Shown: one piece after another, positions 18,719 to 28,064 of the stretch | Numbering within the stretch: the stretch's first letter is position 1 | Layout of the letters: each line of letters begins with the position of its first letter | Assembly: GCA_015231595.1 (NCBI GenBank) | Contig: JADGBH010000009.1 | Coordinates: 26,314 to 90,313 of the forward strand | From: Desulfobacterales bacterium | Lineage (GTDB): Bacteria > Desulfobacterota > Desulfobacteria > Desulfobacterales > JADGBH01 | Length of the DNA stretch: 64,000 nucleotides | Reading direction: 5' to 3' | Notes under the pieces: generated by a model | The model's input: the letters and a program-made list of their open reading frames with translations, nothing else | Databases searched by the model: none | Told to the model about the DNA's origin: nothing | Program-made: the position numbers and the translations under genes

Positions 18719-19492
18719 CTATTTTTTAAGCATTTTCAATAAAGCTTCTTCATGCTCTTTAGTAGTATGGCATAATGCTTGATAAGCGGCTGATTGCTCA
18801 AGGACATACTTAAGGGGCTTGTCCATATATAAAAGACGTTTCGTCATTCTTAAGGCAAAGGCAGGCTTGACAGCTATTTTACCAGCAATTTCATACGTTT
18901 TTTCCATAAGTCTATCATGTTCAACAACATAATTTATAAGGCCAATTTTGATGGCTTCTTCAGCATCTATGATATCTCCTGTGAACGTTAATTCACAAGC
19001 TTTCGCCATACCAACAACTTTAGGCAAAAAATATGCTCCCCCATCTCCTGGAATTAAGCCTATATTTAAAAAAGTTTCTCCAAACTTGGCTTTTTTAGAA
19101 GCCACTCGCATATCACACATTAGAGCCATATCAAGCCCTGCGCCTATTGCTGGCCCGTTTACTGCTGCAATTAAAGGAATTTCAATATTTGTCAATGCTA
19201 TTGGAATTCGTTGTATATTTTTTCGATAATTTTCCATAACCTGCATTGAGCTTCCTTCAAACATACCTTTTTTAGATAACATATCTTTTATATTACCTCC
19301 CGATGAAAAGGCGGGGTCTTTAGCTGTAATTATTAGAACTTTAATATTTAAATCTTCATTAACTAATTTACAGGCTGTTTCAATTTCGCTGATAATTTCA
19401 GAGCCAGTAATAGCGTTCCTAATGTCAGGTCTATTAAGGGTTAATACGGCTATATTATCTTTTATTTCAAATAAAATTTCATTGAATTGCAT
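18719..19492 (-). CDS. Enoyl-CoA hydratase/isomerase (crotonase) family
   Basis: A 257-residue crotonase-fold enzyme. The oxyanion-hole segments are visible (FSSGGNIKDMLSK and AAVNGPAIGAGLDMALMCDM), followed by GETFLNIGLIPGDGGAYFLP. The first catalytic glutamate position of classical hydratases (in A-x-x-G-G-G-x-E) reads as GAGLD here, and the second region reads GLIPGDGG, where true hydratases have a Glu. So the reaction could be isomerase, hydrolase or another crotonase activity. It stands alone with no other beta-oxidation gene nearby. The 226 bp upstream of the lipoprotein gene (18493-18718) show nothing recognisable. Confidence 0.85.
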   Translation of the reverse strand: MQFNEILFEIKDNIAVLTLNRPDIRNAITGSEIISEIETACKLVNEDLNIKVLIITAKDPAFSSGGNIKDMLSKKGMFEGSSMQVMENYRKNIQRIPIALTNIEIPLIAAVNGPAIGAGLDMALMCDMRVASKKAKFGETFLNIGLIPGDGGAYFLPKVVGMAKACELTFTGDIIDAEEAIKIGLINYVVEHDRLMEKTYEIAGKIAVKPAFALRMTKRLLYMDKPLKYVLEQSAAYQALCHTTKEHEEALLKMLKK

Positions 19493-19848
19493 TAGTTATA
19501 TTCTCCGTGTAATTGATGAAAGAAAAAAATTAGAACTAAAATATTCCTTAAACTTAAACAAATTATCTGCCTTATTATAATTAAGAAAAAATAATTTACA
19601 AATATAAATTTATGAATTAAGTTGCTTTGCAAAAATAGATTTTTAATTAGGACATGAATTAAAATTATATATTCTAAAATTGAGATATATTATATTGCAT
19701 AAAGTATCAATCTTCACTATTTTTAGCCTTAGACAAATATTAGTGCTTTAAATATATTCTATTTTTAAAATATATATCCGATCTTCCTAACCGCCATAGT
19801 TCCATTCGTTTAAATTCTTTTCTGCATAAAATTAGTGAATAACTAAAC
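19493..19848. other. 356-bp intergenic stretch with a dispersed repeat
   Basis: Very AT-rich and without a credible reading frame. Its only visible structure is copy C of the TAAGGCTAAAA repeat at 19669-19760. Confidence 0.6.
19669..19760 (-). repeat. Dispersed TAAGGCTAAAA intergenic repeat, copy C
   Basis: On the minus strand it reads AGAATATATTT, then TTTGTCTAAGGCTAAAAATA, then an AT-rich half ending in TTAGAATATA. The same layout, an AGAATATA box on each side of a TAAGGCTAAAA core, recurs at 43228-43324 and 60506-60600. Confidence 0.5.
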
Positions 19849-20463
19849 TTAAAGCATTTTATTAATTTCTAAATATTTTTCATCAGCTTCTTTTATTTTT
19901 TCAAGATAATTTACATTAAAAAAAGAAAGAAGCTCAGGGTCTTTTTCGCGAATTTTTTCTTCAGGTATTTTTTTTACTTTAACATCTTTAAAAAAATTTT
20001 GTATTTTAAATGTGTTATTATAGATATTGCGTTCAATAGGCCGTAAACAACGTTTTGAATATATTGAACAAAGAGGTTCTAATCCTGCAGCAGTAGAAGG
20101 AATAATCACGTCAATTTTTGAATCAATGGATTCTAAAAGTAGTTCAATTACTTCTTTTTTTAAAAAAGGCGCATCACAGGCTGTAAAAAAAGAATAATCA
20201 TTTTTTGCAAAAAGAAGTCCAGCGTGAATGCCTGTCAAAGAGCTTCTAACATCATAGGCATCAGAAACAATTAACATGTTAAGATACTCATAGGATACAG
20301 GATCGTTAGTAACAAGTATCAAATCGTCAAATAATGGTTGCATCAAATTATAAAGAATATCGATTATTTTTTTGCCTCCGACTTGGAGAAAAGCTTTATT
20401 TGCTCCATCAAGACGTTTGCTCAAACCTCCAGCAAGAATTATTCCGCTACATTTTTTTTTCAT
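19849..20463 (-). CDS. mobA: Molybdenum cofactor guanylyltransferase
   Basis: A 204-residue nucleotidyltransferase that attaches GMP to molybdopterin to form the guanine dinucleotide cofactor used by bis-MGD enzymes. The N-terminal signature GIILAGGLSKRLDGANKAFL matches the MobA G-x-L-A-G-G-x-S-x-R-M pattern with the usual downstream lysine. DAYDVRSSLTGIHAGLLFA and the metal-binding FFTACDAPFL follow. Length is normal for MobA alone, without a MobB fusion. It is monocistronic here, with no other moa/moe genes in the window. Sulfate reducers need this cofactor for formate dehydrogenases and related enzymes, so a housekeeping role is likely. Confidence 0.9.
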   Translation of the reverse strand: MKKKCSGIILAGGLSKRLDGANKAFLQVGGKKIIDILYNLMQPLFDDLILVTNDPVSYEYLNMLIVSDAYDVRSSLTGIHAGLLFAKNDYSFFTACDAPFLKKEVIELLLESIDSKIDVIIPSTAAGLEPLCSIYSKRCLRPIERNIYNNTFKIQNFFKDVKVKKIPEEKIREKDPELLSFFNVNYLEKIKEADEKYLEINKML

Positions 20464-22213
<1,750 letters not shown>

Positions 22214-22351
22214 AATATATCCATCTTTTTTTAAGATTTGATTAATAAAAATTTAGGTTGAAAAGAATTTAAAAATTGCATAGTATGCTCTTTTTTTAAT
22301 TAGTTAGTTATAATTTTTATTATTAAACCATATTTTAAGGAGGATTTATAA

Positions 22352-22510
22352 ATGTCTAAATACAAATGTACTGTATGTGGTTATATTTATGACCCTACAA
22401 AAGGAGATCCTGATAACGGAATAGAACCAGGTACAAAATTTGAGGATTTATCAGATGATTGGCAATGTCCTGTTTGCGGTGCAGATAAACAAGACTTTGA
22501 ACAGATGTAA
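22352..22510 (+). CDS. Rubredoxin
   Basis: A 52-residue rubredoxin. Two CxxCG pairs bind one iron: Cys6/Cys9 ([11 protein letters not shown]) and Cys39/Cys42 ([14 protein letters not shown]). Length and the [16 protein letters not shown] middle segment are classic. ATG has AGGAGG upstream. In sulfate reducers rubredoxin passes electrons to flavodiiron oxygen/NO reductases, and such a gene (22598-23788) follows directly. A perfect hairpin with a T-rich tail lies between the two, so rubredoxin may be made in excess over its partner. Confidence 0.96.
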   Translation: MSKYKCTVCGYIYDPTKGDPDNGIEPGTKFEDLSDDWQCPVCGADKQDFEQM

Positions 22511-22541
22511 AAAATTAAAAATAAATCATAAGTAATAAGGC

Positions 22542-22573
22542 AATGCCCTTTTAGCTAAAAGGGCATTTTATTT
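22542..22573 (+). terminator. Intrinsic terminator (or attenuator) after rubredoxin
   Basis: The sequence from 22542 to 22567 is a perfect 26-bp palindrome whose left half is AATGCCCTTTTAG; TTTATTT follows. It sits 32 bases after the rubredoxin stop and 31 bases before the flavodiiron start. Confidence 0.8.
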
Positions 22574-22597
22574 AATAGCAAAATATAGGGATGAAAA

Positions 22598-23788
22598 ATG
22601 AGAACAGTAAAAATACTGGAAGGAATTTATAACATAGGAGTTATAGACTGGAACATTAGAGATTTTCATGGATATTCTACCCATCAAGGAACAACATATA
22701 ATGCTTTTCTTATCCTTGGAGAAAAAAATATTCTTATTGATACTGTAAAAAAAGATTTTTCAGACCAGTTAATAGAAAATATTTCTAAAATAATTGATCC
22801 GAAAAAAATTGACTGCGTAATTAGTAATCATACAGAAATGGATCATTCTGGAAGTCTTCCAAGGGTTATGCATAAAATTGGAGAAGAAAAACCGTTATAT
22901 TGCTCCAAAATGGGCGAAAAAAATTTAAAAAAACATTTTTCCCAAAATTGGAATTATAAGCCTGTTGAAAGCGGAGAAGAATTAAAAATTGGAGATAAAA
23001 CCTTTCTTTTTCTTGAAACAAGAATGCTTCATTGGCCTGATAGCATGATAACTTATCTTAAAGAAGAAAAAATTCTCTTTTCAAGCGACGCTTTTGGACA
23101 GCATTACGCCGGGTCTGAAAATTTCGATGACGAAATAAACGAAAAAATAATGCCCCATGCAAAAAAATATTTCGTTAATATTCTTCTTCCTTTTTCAGCA
23201 CTTATATTAAAATTAATAGAAAAAATAGCAGCAAGCGGGCTTGAATTTAAAATGATTTGCCCTGATCACGGAATAGTCTGGAGACAAAATCCCCAGCAAA
23301 TTATTGATGTTTATAAAACTTGGGCGGAACAAATACCCCAACGTAAGGCATCCGTTATTTATGATACAATGTGGCATAGCACTGAAAAAATGGCAGAATC
23401 AATAGTATCAGGTCTTTTAGAAGAAGGCATAGATGCAAAACCTTTAAAGCTGCGAAATACTGATAGAAGCGATATTATGGTAGATGTTATGGACTCGAAA
23501 GCAGTAATTATAGGTTCGCCTACACTTAATAATGGTTTATTTCCGAGTGTTGCCGATTTTTTAACTTATATGAAGGGACTTAAGCCTAAATTTAAAATCG
23601 GATGCGGTTTTGGATCCTATGGTTGGAGCGGTGAAGCTGTTAAATTAATTAATGACGAGCTTTCCGCAATGAAATTCGATGTTATTGATAACTGTCCGAG
23701 AATTCAATATGTGCCTGATAATACAGGTATCCAAGAATGCATTGAATTTGGAAAAAAAATAGGTTTATTAATAAAGGAGTCTGTATGA
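22598..23788 (+). CDS. fprA: Flavodiiron protein (A-type flavoprotein, FprA/Roo family)
   Basis: A 396-residue oxygen and/or NO reductase. The N-terminal metallo-beta-lactamase domain binds the diiron site, with H-x-E-x-D-H in SNHTEMDHSGSLPR, a further His in ETRMLHWPDSM, the acidic ligand in FSSDAFGQHYAG and a final His in MICPDHGIVWR. The C-terminal flavodoxin domain (about 255-396) starts ASVIYDTMWHSTEKMA, with the FMN loop SPTLNNGLFPSV. Electrons should come from the rubredoxin encoded upstream or the ferredoxin whose gene overlaps its stop by four bases. Length is normal for the family. Confidence 0.94.
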   Translation: MRTVKILEGIYNIGVIDWNIRDFHGYSTHQGTTYNAFLILGEKNILIDTVKKDFSDQLIENISKIIDPKKIDCVISNHTEMDHSGSLPRVMHKIGEEKPLYCSKMGEKNLKKHFSQNWNYKPVESGEELKIGDKTFLFLETRMLHWPDSMITYLKEEKILFSSDAFGQHYAGSENFDDEINEKIMPHAKKYFVNILLPFSALILKLIEKIAASGLEFKMICPDHGIVWRQNPQQIIDVYKTWAEQIPQRKASVIYDTMWHSTEKMAESIVSGLLEEGIDAKPLKLRNTDRSDIMVDVMDSKAVIIGSPTLNNGLFPSVADFLTYMKGLKPKFKIGCGFGSYGWSGEAVKLINDELSAMKFDVIDNCPRIQYVPDNTGIQECIEFGKKIGLLIKESV

Positions 23789-23976
23789 AAAAACCCGCCG
23801 TAAATCTTAGTGAATGTGTTCAGTGCGGTATATGTCAAGATTTAGCTCCACTTGTTTTTAAAATAAACGAGATGGGCTACGTAGAAATTAAAGAACTATC
23901 AGCCTATCCAGAATCTGAAATTAATGAATGCATTAAAAATTGTCCAACTAAATGTATAAACTGGGAAGATGTATAA
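23785..23976 (+). CDS. Small [4Fe-4S] ferredoxin
   Basis: A 63-residue single-cluster ferredoxin. The motif C11-x2-C14-x2-C17 (CVQCGICQDLAPLVF) plus C53-P (KNCPTKCINWED) forms the cluster site; Cys49 and Cys57 are extra and could form a disulfide. This resembles Desulfovibrio-type ferredoxin I. Its ATG overlaps the flavodiiron stop (ATGA), so it is translated with it and probably serves as an electron donor to it. Confidence 0.93.
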   Translation: MKKPAVNLSECVQCGICQDLAPLVFKINEMGYVEIKELSAYPESEINECIKNCPTKCINWEDV

Positions 23977-24043
23977 TAATTAATAAATATAGCCTGTCAG
24001 TTAAGGAATATTAAACATGAAAAAATTTGCATTATTTGTTTTT

Positions 24044-24117
24044 AAGGAAGACCCAATGTGTTTTGTCCATGTTCTTTTAAAAGGAAGATCCAATGTGTTT
24101 TGTCCATGTTCTTTTAA
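24044..24117 (+). repeat. 37-bp tandem duplication inside the DsrE-like gene
   Basis: The units 24044-24080 and 24081-24117 are adjacent and differ at one base (GACCC versus GATCC). Because 37 is not a multiple of three, the duplication destroys the reading frame. Near-identity means it is recent. Confidence 0.92.
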
Positions 24118-24266
24118 ATGGTATTAACATGAATGAAAAAGGCTATGAAATAAAAATAATCATGGAAGGCAAAGCCACGAGCCTTATTAAAGACTTGATA
24201 AAAATGGAGCATCCTTTACACGTTTTGTGGGAAAGAGCAAAAGATTTATCTTTAATTGAAGGGGTT

Positions 24267-24611
24267 ACAAACTGTTAATGAATTTATAATTAAATATAGA
24301 CATTTAAGGTCATTTTACCTATTGACTTTTTAATTTTTTATTGCTATTAAAATTTACAGTTTTTATCCAGCCAATTACGCCTGATACTTGGCAGAGCATA
24401 AGTATCGGCACGTGTGGAACATCTGGAAAAACTATTTTGTGCCGTTTCTAACAGGAAATTACAGGTTGAACTTTCAAAGTTCTCGGCTTTTATTTCTTTA
24501 TCGGGAAATAATTGTCCTCTTACTTGTAATCTCACGTGAGATTCGTGAGCGGTAACCGATTGTAGCACTGTTCGACAATCGTTATGGAATATTTGTCTAT
24601 ATTTTAGGAAC
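24267..24611. mobile_element. 345-bp insertion in the DsrE-like gene, flanked by GGTT
   Basis: The bases GGTT occur just before (24263-24266) and at the end (24612-24615), as expected for a 4-bp target duplication. Inside are a perfect 16-bp palindrome AATCTCACGTGAGATT (24528-24543), a CGATTGT/ACAATCG hairpin (24557-24581), and base composition less AT-rich than its surroundings. A minus-strand frame crosses it but matches nothing I know. No clear terminal inverted repeats are seen. It may be a MITE or a non-autonomous IS200/IS605-type relic; the latter normally makes no target duplication. Confidence 0.55.
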
Positions 24612-24687
24612 GGTTTGTAAAGCATGTTCAAAAAAAACTGAAAGTCTTGATGCCACAATATCCCAAGGGCTTGGAATATTAGAAGAT

Positions 24688-25416
24688 ATGTCTGGTCATC
24701 CAAGCATGTCGGAATGGTTTTCAAATCCTTATTTTCTAAGCTTTATGGAAAATTTAAGTCAAAAACAGCTAAAAAAAGATGTAAAAGAAATCTTAAAAAA
24801 TGCTGATTTTAAAGAAAGAATTAAGGCTATTTGCAGTATTAGTCCAAAAAAAATTGTAAATGCCTTATTTCCTTTTTTGTATGACACTGATGAGCTTATA
24901 AAATGGAGATCTATAACTTCAATAGGAATTGGAGTATCGGCTATTTCTGATATTTGCTTTGAATCAGCCAGAGTCATAATGAGAAGGCTTATGTGGAATC
25001 TTAATGATGAATCTGGAGGCATAGGCTGGGGATCTCCTGAAGCAATGGGCGAAATTATGGCTAATAATAAAGCTATTGCTAAAGAATATAGCAAAATATT
25101 GATTTCTTACATATCAAACAACGGCAATTTCCTTGAGAATGAATGGCTTCAAAAAGGAGTTATTTGGGGACTTAGCCGCATTTCTGAAACTTTTCCAGAA
25201 TTTATAATTGATTCAAGTAATATAATTTCTCCTTTTTTAGACGAAGACGATATTTTTTTTAGAGGCTGTTCAGCTTTTATATTAAGCCTTATCCATTATT
25301 GGCCATCTGGTAATATTCCTACAAAGCTTTTAAATGATAAATCAGAATTAAAATTTTATAAAAACGGAGATTTTATTGAAACTACAATAGCTGATTTAGC
25401 AAAAGGCCTACAATAA
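24688..25416 (+). CDS. DVU0298-family HEAT-like protein, fused in frame to a DsrE-like tail
   Basis: A 242-residue protein of the DVU0298 family known from sulfate reducers. Conserved phrases are IKWRSITSIGIGVSA, ARVIMRRLMWNLNDESGGIG, WGSPEAMGEIMANN and LENEWLQKGVIWGLSRI, arranged as alpha-helical repeats. The first 19 codons (MSGHPSMSEWFSNPYF) are the end of the disrupted DsrE-like frame; the family proper begins at Met20 (24745), which has no ribosome site. No stop separates the two, so either they were a fusion before the insertion or the DsrE stop was lost. Translation probably starts at 24688 after a weak AGAAG. Function is unknown. Confidence 0.78.
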   Translation: MSGHPSMSEWFSNPYFLSFMENLSQKQLKKDVKEILKNADFKERIKAICSISPKKIVNALFPFLYDTDELIKWRSITSIGIGVSAISDICFESARVIMRRLMWNLNDESGGIGWGSPEAMGEIMANNKAIAKEYSKILISYISNNGNFLENEWLQKGVIWGLSRISETFPEFIIDSSNIISPFLDEDDIFFRGCSAFILSLIHYWPSGNIPTKLLNDKSELKFYKNGDFIETTIADLAKGLQ

Positions 25417-25443
25417 CTAACAATTAAAAATTTCGGTGAACAA

Positions 25444-26901
25444 ATGAAAAACAAAAAAAAAATGAAATTAACTTTATTAATGATTATTTTGCTATCGTTT
25501 ATTGCATGTTCAAAGCATAATAAATTCGCTTATAATTCCGTAAGAGAAGAATACCCGCATTTGTTATGCAGAGAAAACGTTTCAAATAGTCTTACAACCT
25601 TTGAAGGTGCATGCTCCTTAAATAAGCCCATATTTTTAACTGAAGCAATAAATATAGCCATCAAAAATAATCCTGATGTCCAAATGGCTTATGCAAGAAT
25701 AAATAGAACTCAAGCTATGCTGGATCAGGCAAATTCTTTATTTATGCCTTATATCGGACTGTATTCGTCCTATATGCAAGGAGATGCTCCATCTGCATAT
25801 CTTTTTAAAAAAATTGATCAAAGAATGCTCCAAACAAATAATTTTAATGATCCTGGCTGGTTTGAAAATTTTGAGTCCGGCGGTAAAGTCATGGTAAACC
25901 TTTTTAATGGCGGTAAAAATATTATCGACAAAAAAAAGGCTAAAAACGGACTTGAAATTTCTATTCTTGATAAGCAATCTGTAGAAAACGAACTAATTTC
26001 ATCATTAACTCAAACTTATTATGATTATTTTGCCGCTCAGGAATATATAAAAATATCTGAAGAATCTGTTGAAACTGTGCTTGCTCAATTAAAAGTTATG
26101 AAGGTAAAATTTGAGGGAGGAGGAGCTTTAAAGTCCGATATTTTATCCCTTGAAGTTAGACTTGCAGAAGCAAAAGAAGAAGTCGTGAAAAGCAAAAATC
26201 GTTTAAAAATGATTCATGCAGCATTTGCAAATCTTATTGGTGTAAGCCCTGATACTGAAATAACCATAATAAAAGAAGATATTAAATCTTTTAAAGTGCC
26301 AGAACTTTATAGTGAAGGCATGATTTATGCCCTTGAAAATAGGCCTGAACTTGAAAGCGTAAAAAAACAGGTTGTTATGGCGAGAATGGAAATAGAATCG
26401 GCTAAAACTCAATATTTACCAAAAATAAATCTTCAAGGAAATTATTATTACGATGATCCTGACATGCAATATAGTAATAGTAGAAAAAACTGGACTGTTG
26501 GATTTCAAATGGATTGGGATTTATTCACAGGTTTTTCAACAAAGGCTGAAACAAAAAAAGCGTTAGCTATGCTTGAAGAGGCTTTTGGAGCTAATCGTAA
26601 AGTTCTTTTAGGAATAAGACTTGATGTAAAAAATTCTTACTTAAAAAAAGAAGAAGCAGAAGAAAGACAAAAGGTTGCAAAACAGAGTGTTGTAATGGCA
26701 GAAGAATCATTAAGTCTTGTAAAAAAGCAGTATGAAGGTGGCTCAGTGTCTGTAACTCGTTATCTTGAAGCTGAACTCGCAAAAAATACTTCGATGATAA
26801 GAGCTACTGCTTCTTTTTATGATCGAGAAAAATCCATTGCCGATATTGCAAGAGCTATTGGTTTTTTAGGAAAAACATTTAATCAAACTTTGGGGAAGTA
26901 A
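25444..26901 (+). CDS. TolC/OprM-family outer membrane efflux channel
   Basis: A 485-residue outer membrane factor. The N-terminus is a lipoprotein signal with lipobox SFIAC (Cys22 or so). Two OEP repeats follow: TEAINIAIKNNPDVQMAYAR starts the first and YSEGMIYALENRPELESVKK the second, with long coiled-coil helices and VGFQMDWDLFTG strand segments. It heads a three-protein efflux operon (channel, adaptor, RND pump) with gaps of 3 and 23 bases, so it is the exit duct for the RND pump encoded downstream. ATG is preceded by GGTGAAC, a modest ribosome site. Confidence 0.9.
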   Translation: MKNKKKMKLTLLMIILLSFIACSKHNKFAYNSVREEYPHLLCRENVSNSLTTFEGACSLNKPIFLTEAINIAIKNNPDVQMAYARINRTQAMLDQANSLFMPYIGLYSSYMQGDAPSAYLFKKIDQRMLQTNNFNDPGWFENFESGGKVMVNLFNGGKNIIDKKKAKNGLEISILDKQSVENELISSLTQTYYDYFAAQEYIKISEESVETVLAQLKVMKVKFEGGGALKSDILSLEVRLAEAKEEVVKSKNRLKMIHAAFANLIGVSPDTEITIIKEDIKSFKVPELYSEGMIYALENRPELESVKKQVVMARMEIESAKTQYLPKINLQGNYYYDDPDMQYSNSRKNWTVGFQMDWDLFTGFSTKAETKKALAMLEEAFGANRKVLLGIRLDVKNSYLKKEEAEERQKVAKQSVVMAEESLSLVKKQYEGGSVSVTRYLEAELAKNTSMIRATASFYDREKSIADIARAIGFLGKTFNQTLGK

Positions 26902-26904
26902 ATT

Positions 26905-28041
26905 ATGGAAAAGAAAAAAAATCTTATAATAGGGACGATAATTATTGTTTGTGTAGTTTTGATAGGCATCTTATACGTAATTTTTTCTGACGAAAAGATT
27001 GATCCTGGAGTTATAAAAGATGCTTCAGCATCATCTTATCAACCCACAAATGTTGTATCAGCATCAATAGAAAATGTTACCCAATATTATGAAGCTGTAG
27101 GGACAGTGCGTCCAAGAATTGAAACAAATATTCAAGCTCAAGTTACAGCTCAAGTCATTGAAGTGAAGGTAAATCCATCAGATAAGGTTGTTAAAGACCA
27201 AGTTCTTATAATACTGGATAATAAGCCTTTTATATCAAGGTTAGATCAAGCAAGAGAAGGTTTTAATGCAGCAACTTCACGACGACATCAAGCTGAACAA
27301 GGATTAAAAGCCGCTGAAGCCGGATTTGCTCAGGCTGAAGCAGCCTATAACAGAACAAAAAATTATTTTAAATCCCAAGCTGCCACATCTCAAGATCTCG
27401 AGCGGGCGGAAACAGGTTATCTTCAGGCTGATGCCGCCGTTAAACAGGCTAAAAGTTTCGTAGGCTCATCAGATGCAGGAATAAGACAGGCTCAAGAAAT
27501 AATTAATGAAGCACAAATATCCCTTAATTATACAACAATAAGAGCACCTGAAAGCGGAGAAGTTTTAAAACGTCTTGTCGAGCCTGGAGACCTCGCTTTG
27601 CCTGGAAAACCACTTTTAATGCTTCAAAATTCTGGTTCTTTAAGACTTGAAGCTTCAGTTAGAGAAGGTCTTATAACAAAAGTAAAACCTAAAACAAGCC
27701 TTCAAGTTAAAATTGATACACTAAATATAACACTTACGGCGTCTGTAGAGGAAATAGTTCCTTATGCTGACCCTCAAACACGAACTTTCCTTGTAAAAGC
27801 AGTCCTTCCAGCAACTCCTGATATTTATCCTGGTATGTTCGGAAAACTCCTTATTCCTCTTGAAGAAGTTAAAGAAATATTAATCCCCAAAGCAGCTGTT
27901 AAACATGTTGGTCAGCTTGAGCTTGTTAATGTCAAAGAAAAACAAGGTTGGAAAACTAGGTTTATTACTACTGGAAAAATTTATGAAAATAAAATTGAAG
28001 TTCTATCCGGATTGTCAGGAAATGAAGAAATAGGATATTGA
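26905..28041 (+). CDS. RND efflux membrane fusion protein
   Basis: A 378-residue periplasmic adaptor. One N-terminal membrane helix (about 7-28) is followed by a barrel-sandwich segment (YYEAVGTVRPRIETNIQAQV), a coiled-coil hairpin (about 105-195, rich in Ala/Gln/Glu), the second lipoyl half (LNYTTIRAPESGEVLKRLVE), and a beta-barrel with the family phrase YADPQTRTFLVKAVLP. It lies between its channel (3-nt gap) and pump genes. Its stop is 23 bases before the pump start. Confidence 0.9.
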   Translation: MEKKKNLIIGTIIIVCVVLIGILYVIFSDEKIDPGVIKDASASSYQPTNVVSASIENVTQYYEAVGTVRPRIETNIQAQVTAQVIEVKVNPSDKVVKDQVLIILDNKPFISRLDQAREGFNAATSRRHQAEQGLKAAEAGFAQAEAAYNRTKNYFKSQAATSQDLERAETGYLQADAAVKQAKSFVGSSDAGIRQAQEIINEAQISLNYTTIRAPESGEVLKRLVEPGDLALPGKPLLMLQNSGSLRLEASVREGLITKVKPKTSLQVKIDTLNITLTASVEEIVPYADPQTRTFLVKAVLPATPDIYPGMFGKLLIPLEEVKEILIPKAAVKHVGQLELVNVKEKQGWKTRFITTGKIYENKIEVLSGLSGNEEIGY

Positions 28042-28064
28042 ATTTTAGGAGGAGGGTTTTAACT

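Larger units (their letters stand above)
24017..24744 (+). pseudogene. DsrE-like protein, disrupted by a tandem duplication and an insertion
   Basis: The start ATG (24017, AAGGA upstream) gives MKKFALFVFKEDP. A 37-bp tandem duplication (24044-24117) then shifts the frame. The correct frame resumes at 24093 (MCFVHVLLNGINMNEKGYEI, ... LSLIEGV) and is cut after Val at 24266 by inserted DNA. It resumes at 24616 with CKACSKKTESLDATISQGLE and EDMSGHPSMSEW. Removing one duplicate and the 349-bp insertion with its target copy restores a single frame typical of the DsrE-like 'cytoplasmic protein' family of about 115 residues. The frame then continues without a stop into the DVU0298-type gene. The intact protein is probably not made. 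Confidence 0.75.

Noticed and set aside
24347..24724. 125-codon minus-strand frame across the insertion in the DsrE-like gene
   Set aside because: It spans the insertion junction and overlaps the start of the DVU0298-type gene on the other strand; its sequence matches no family I know.
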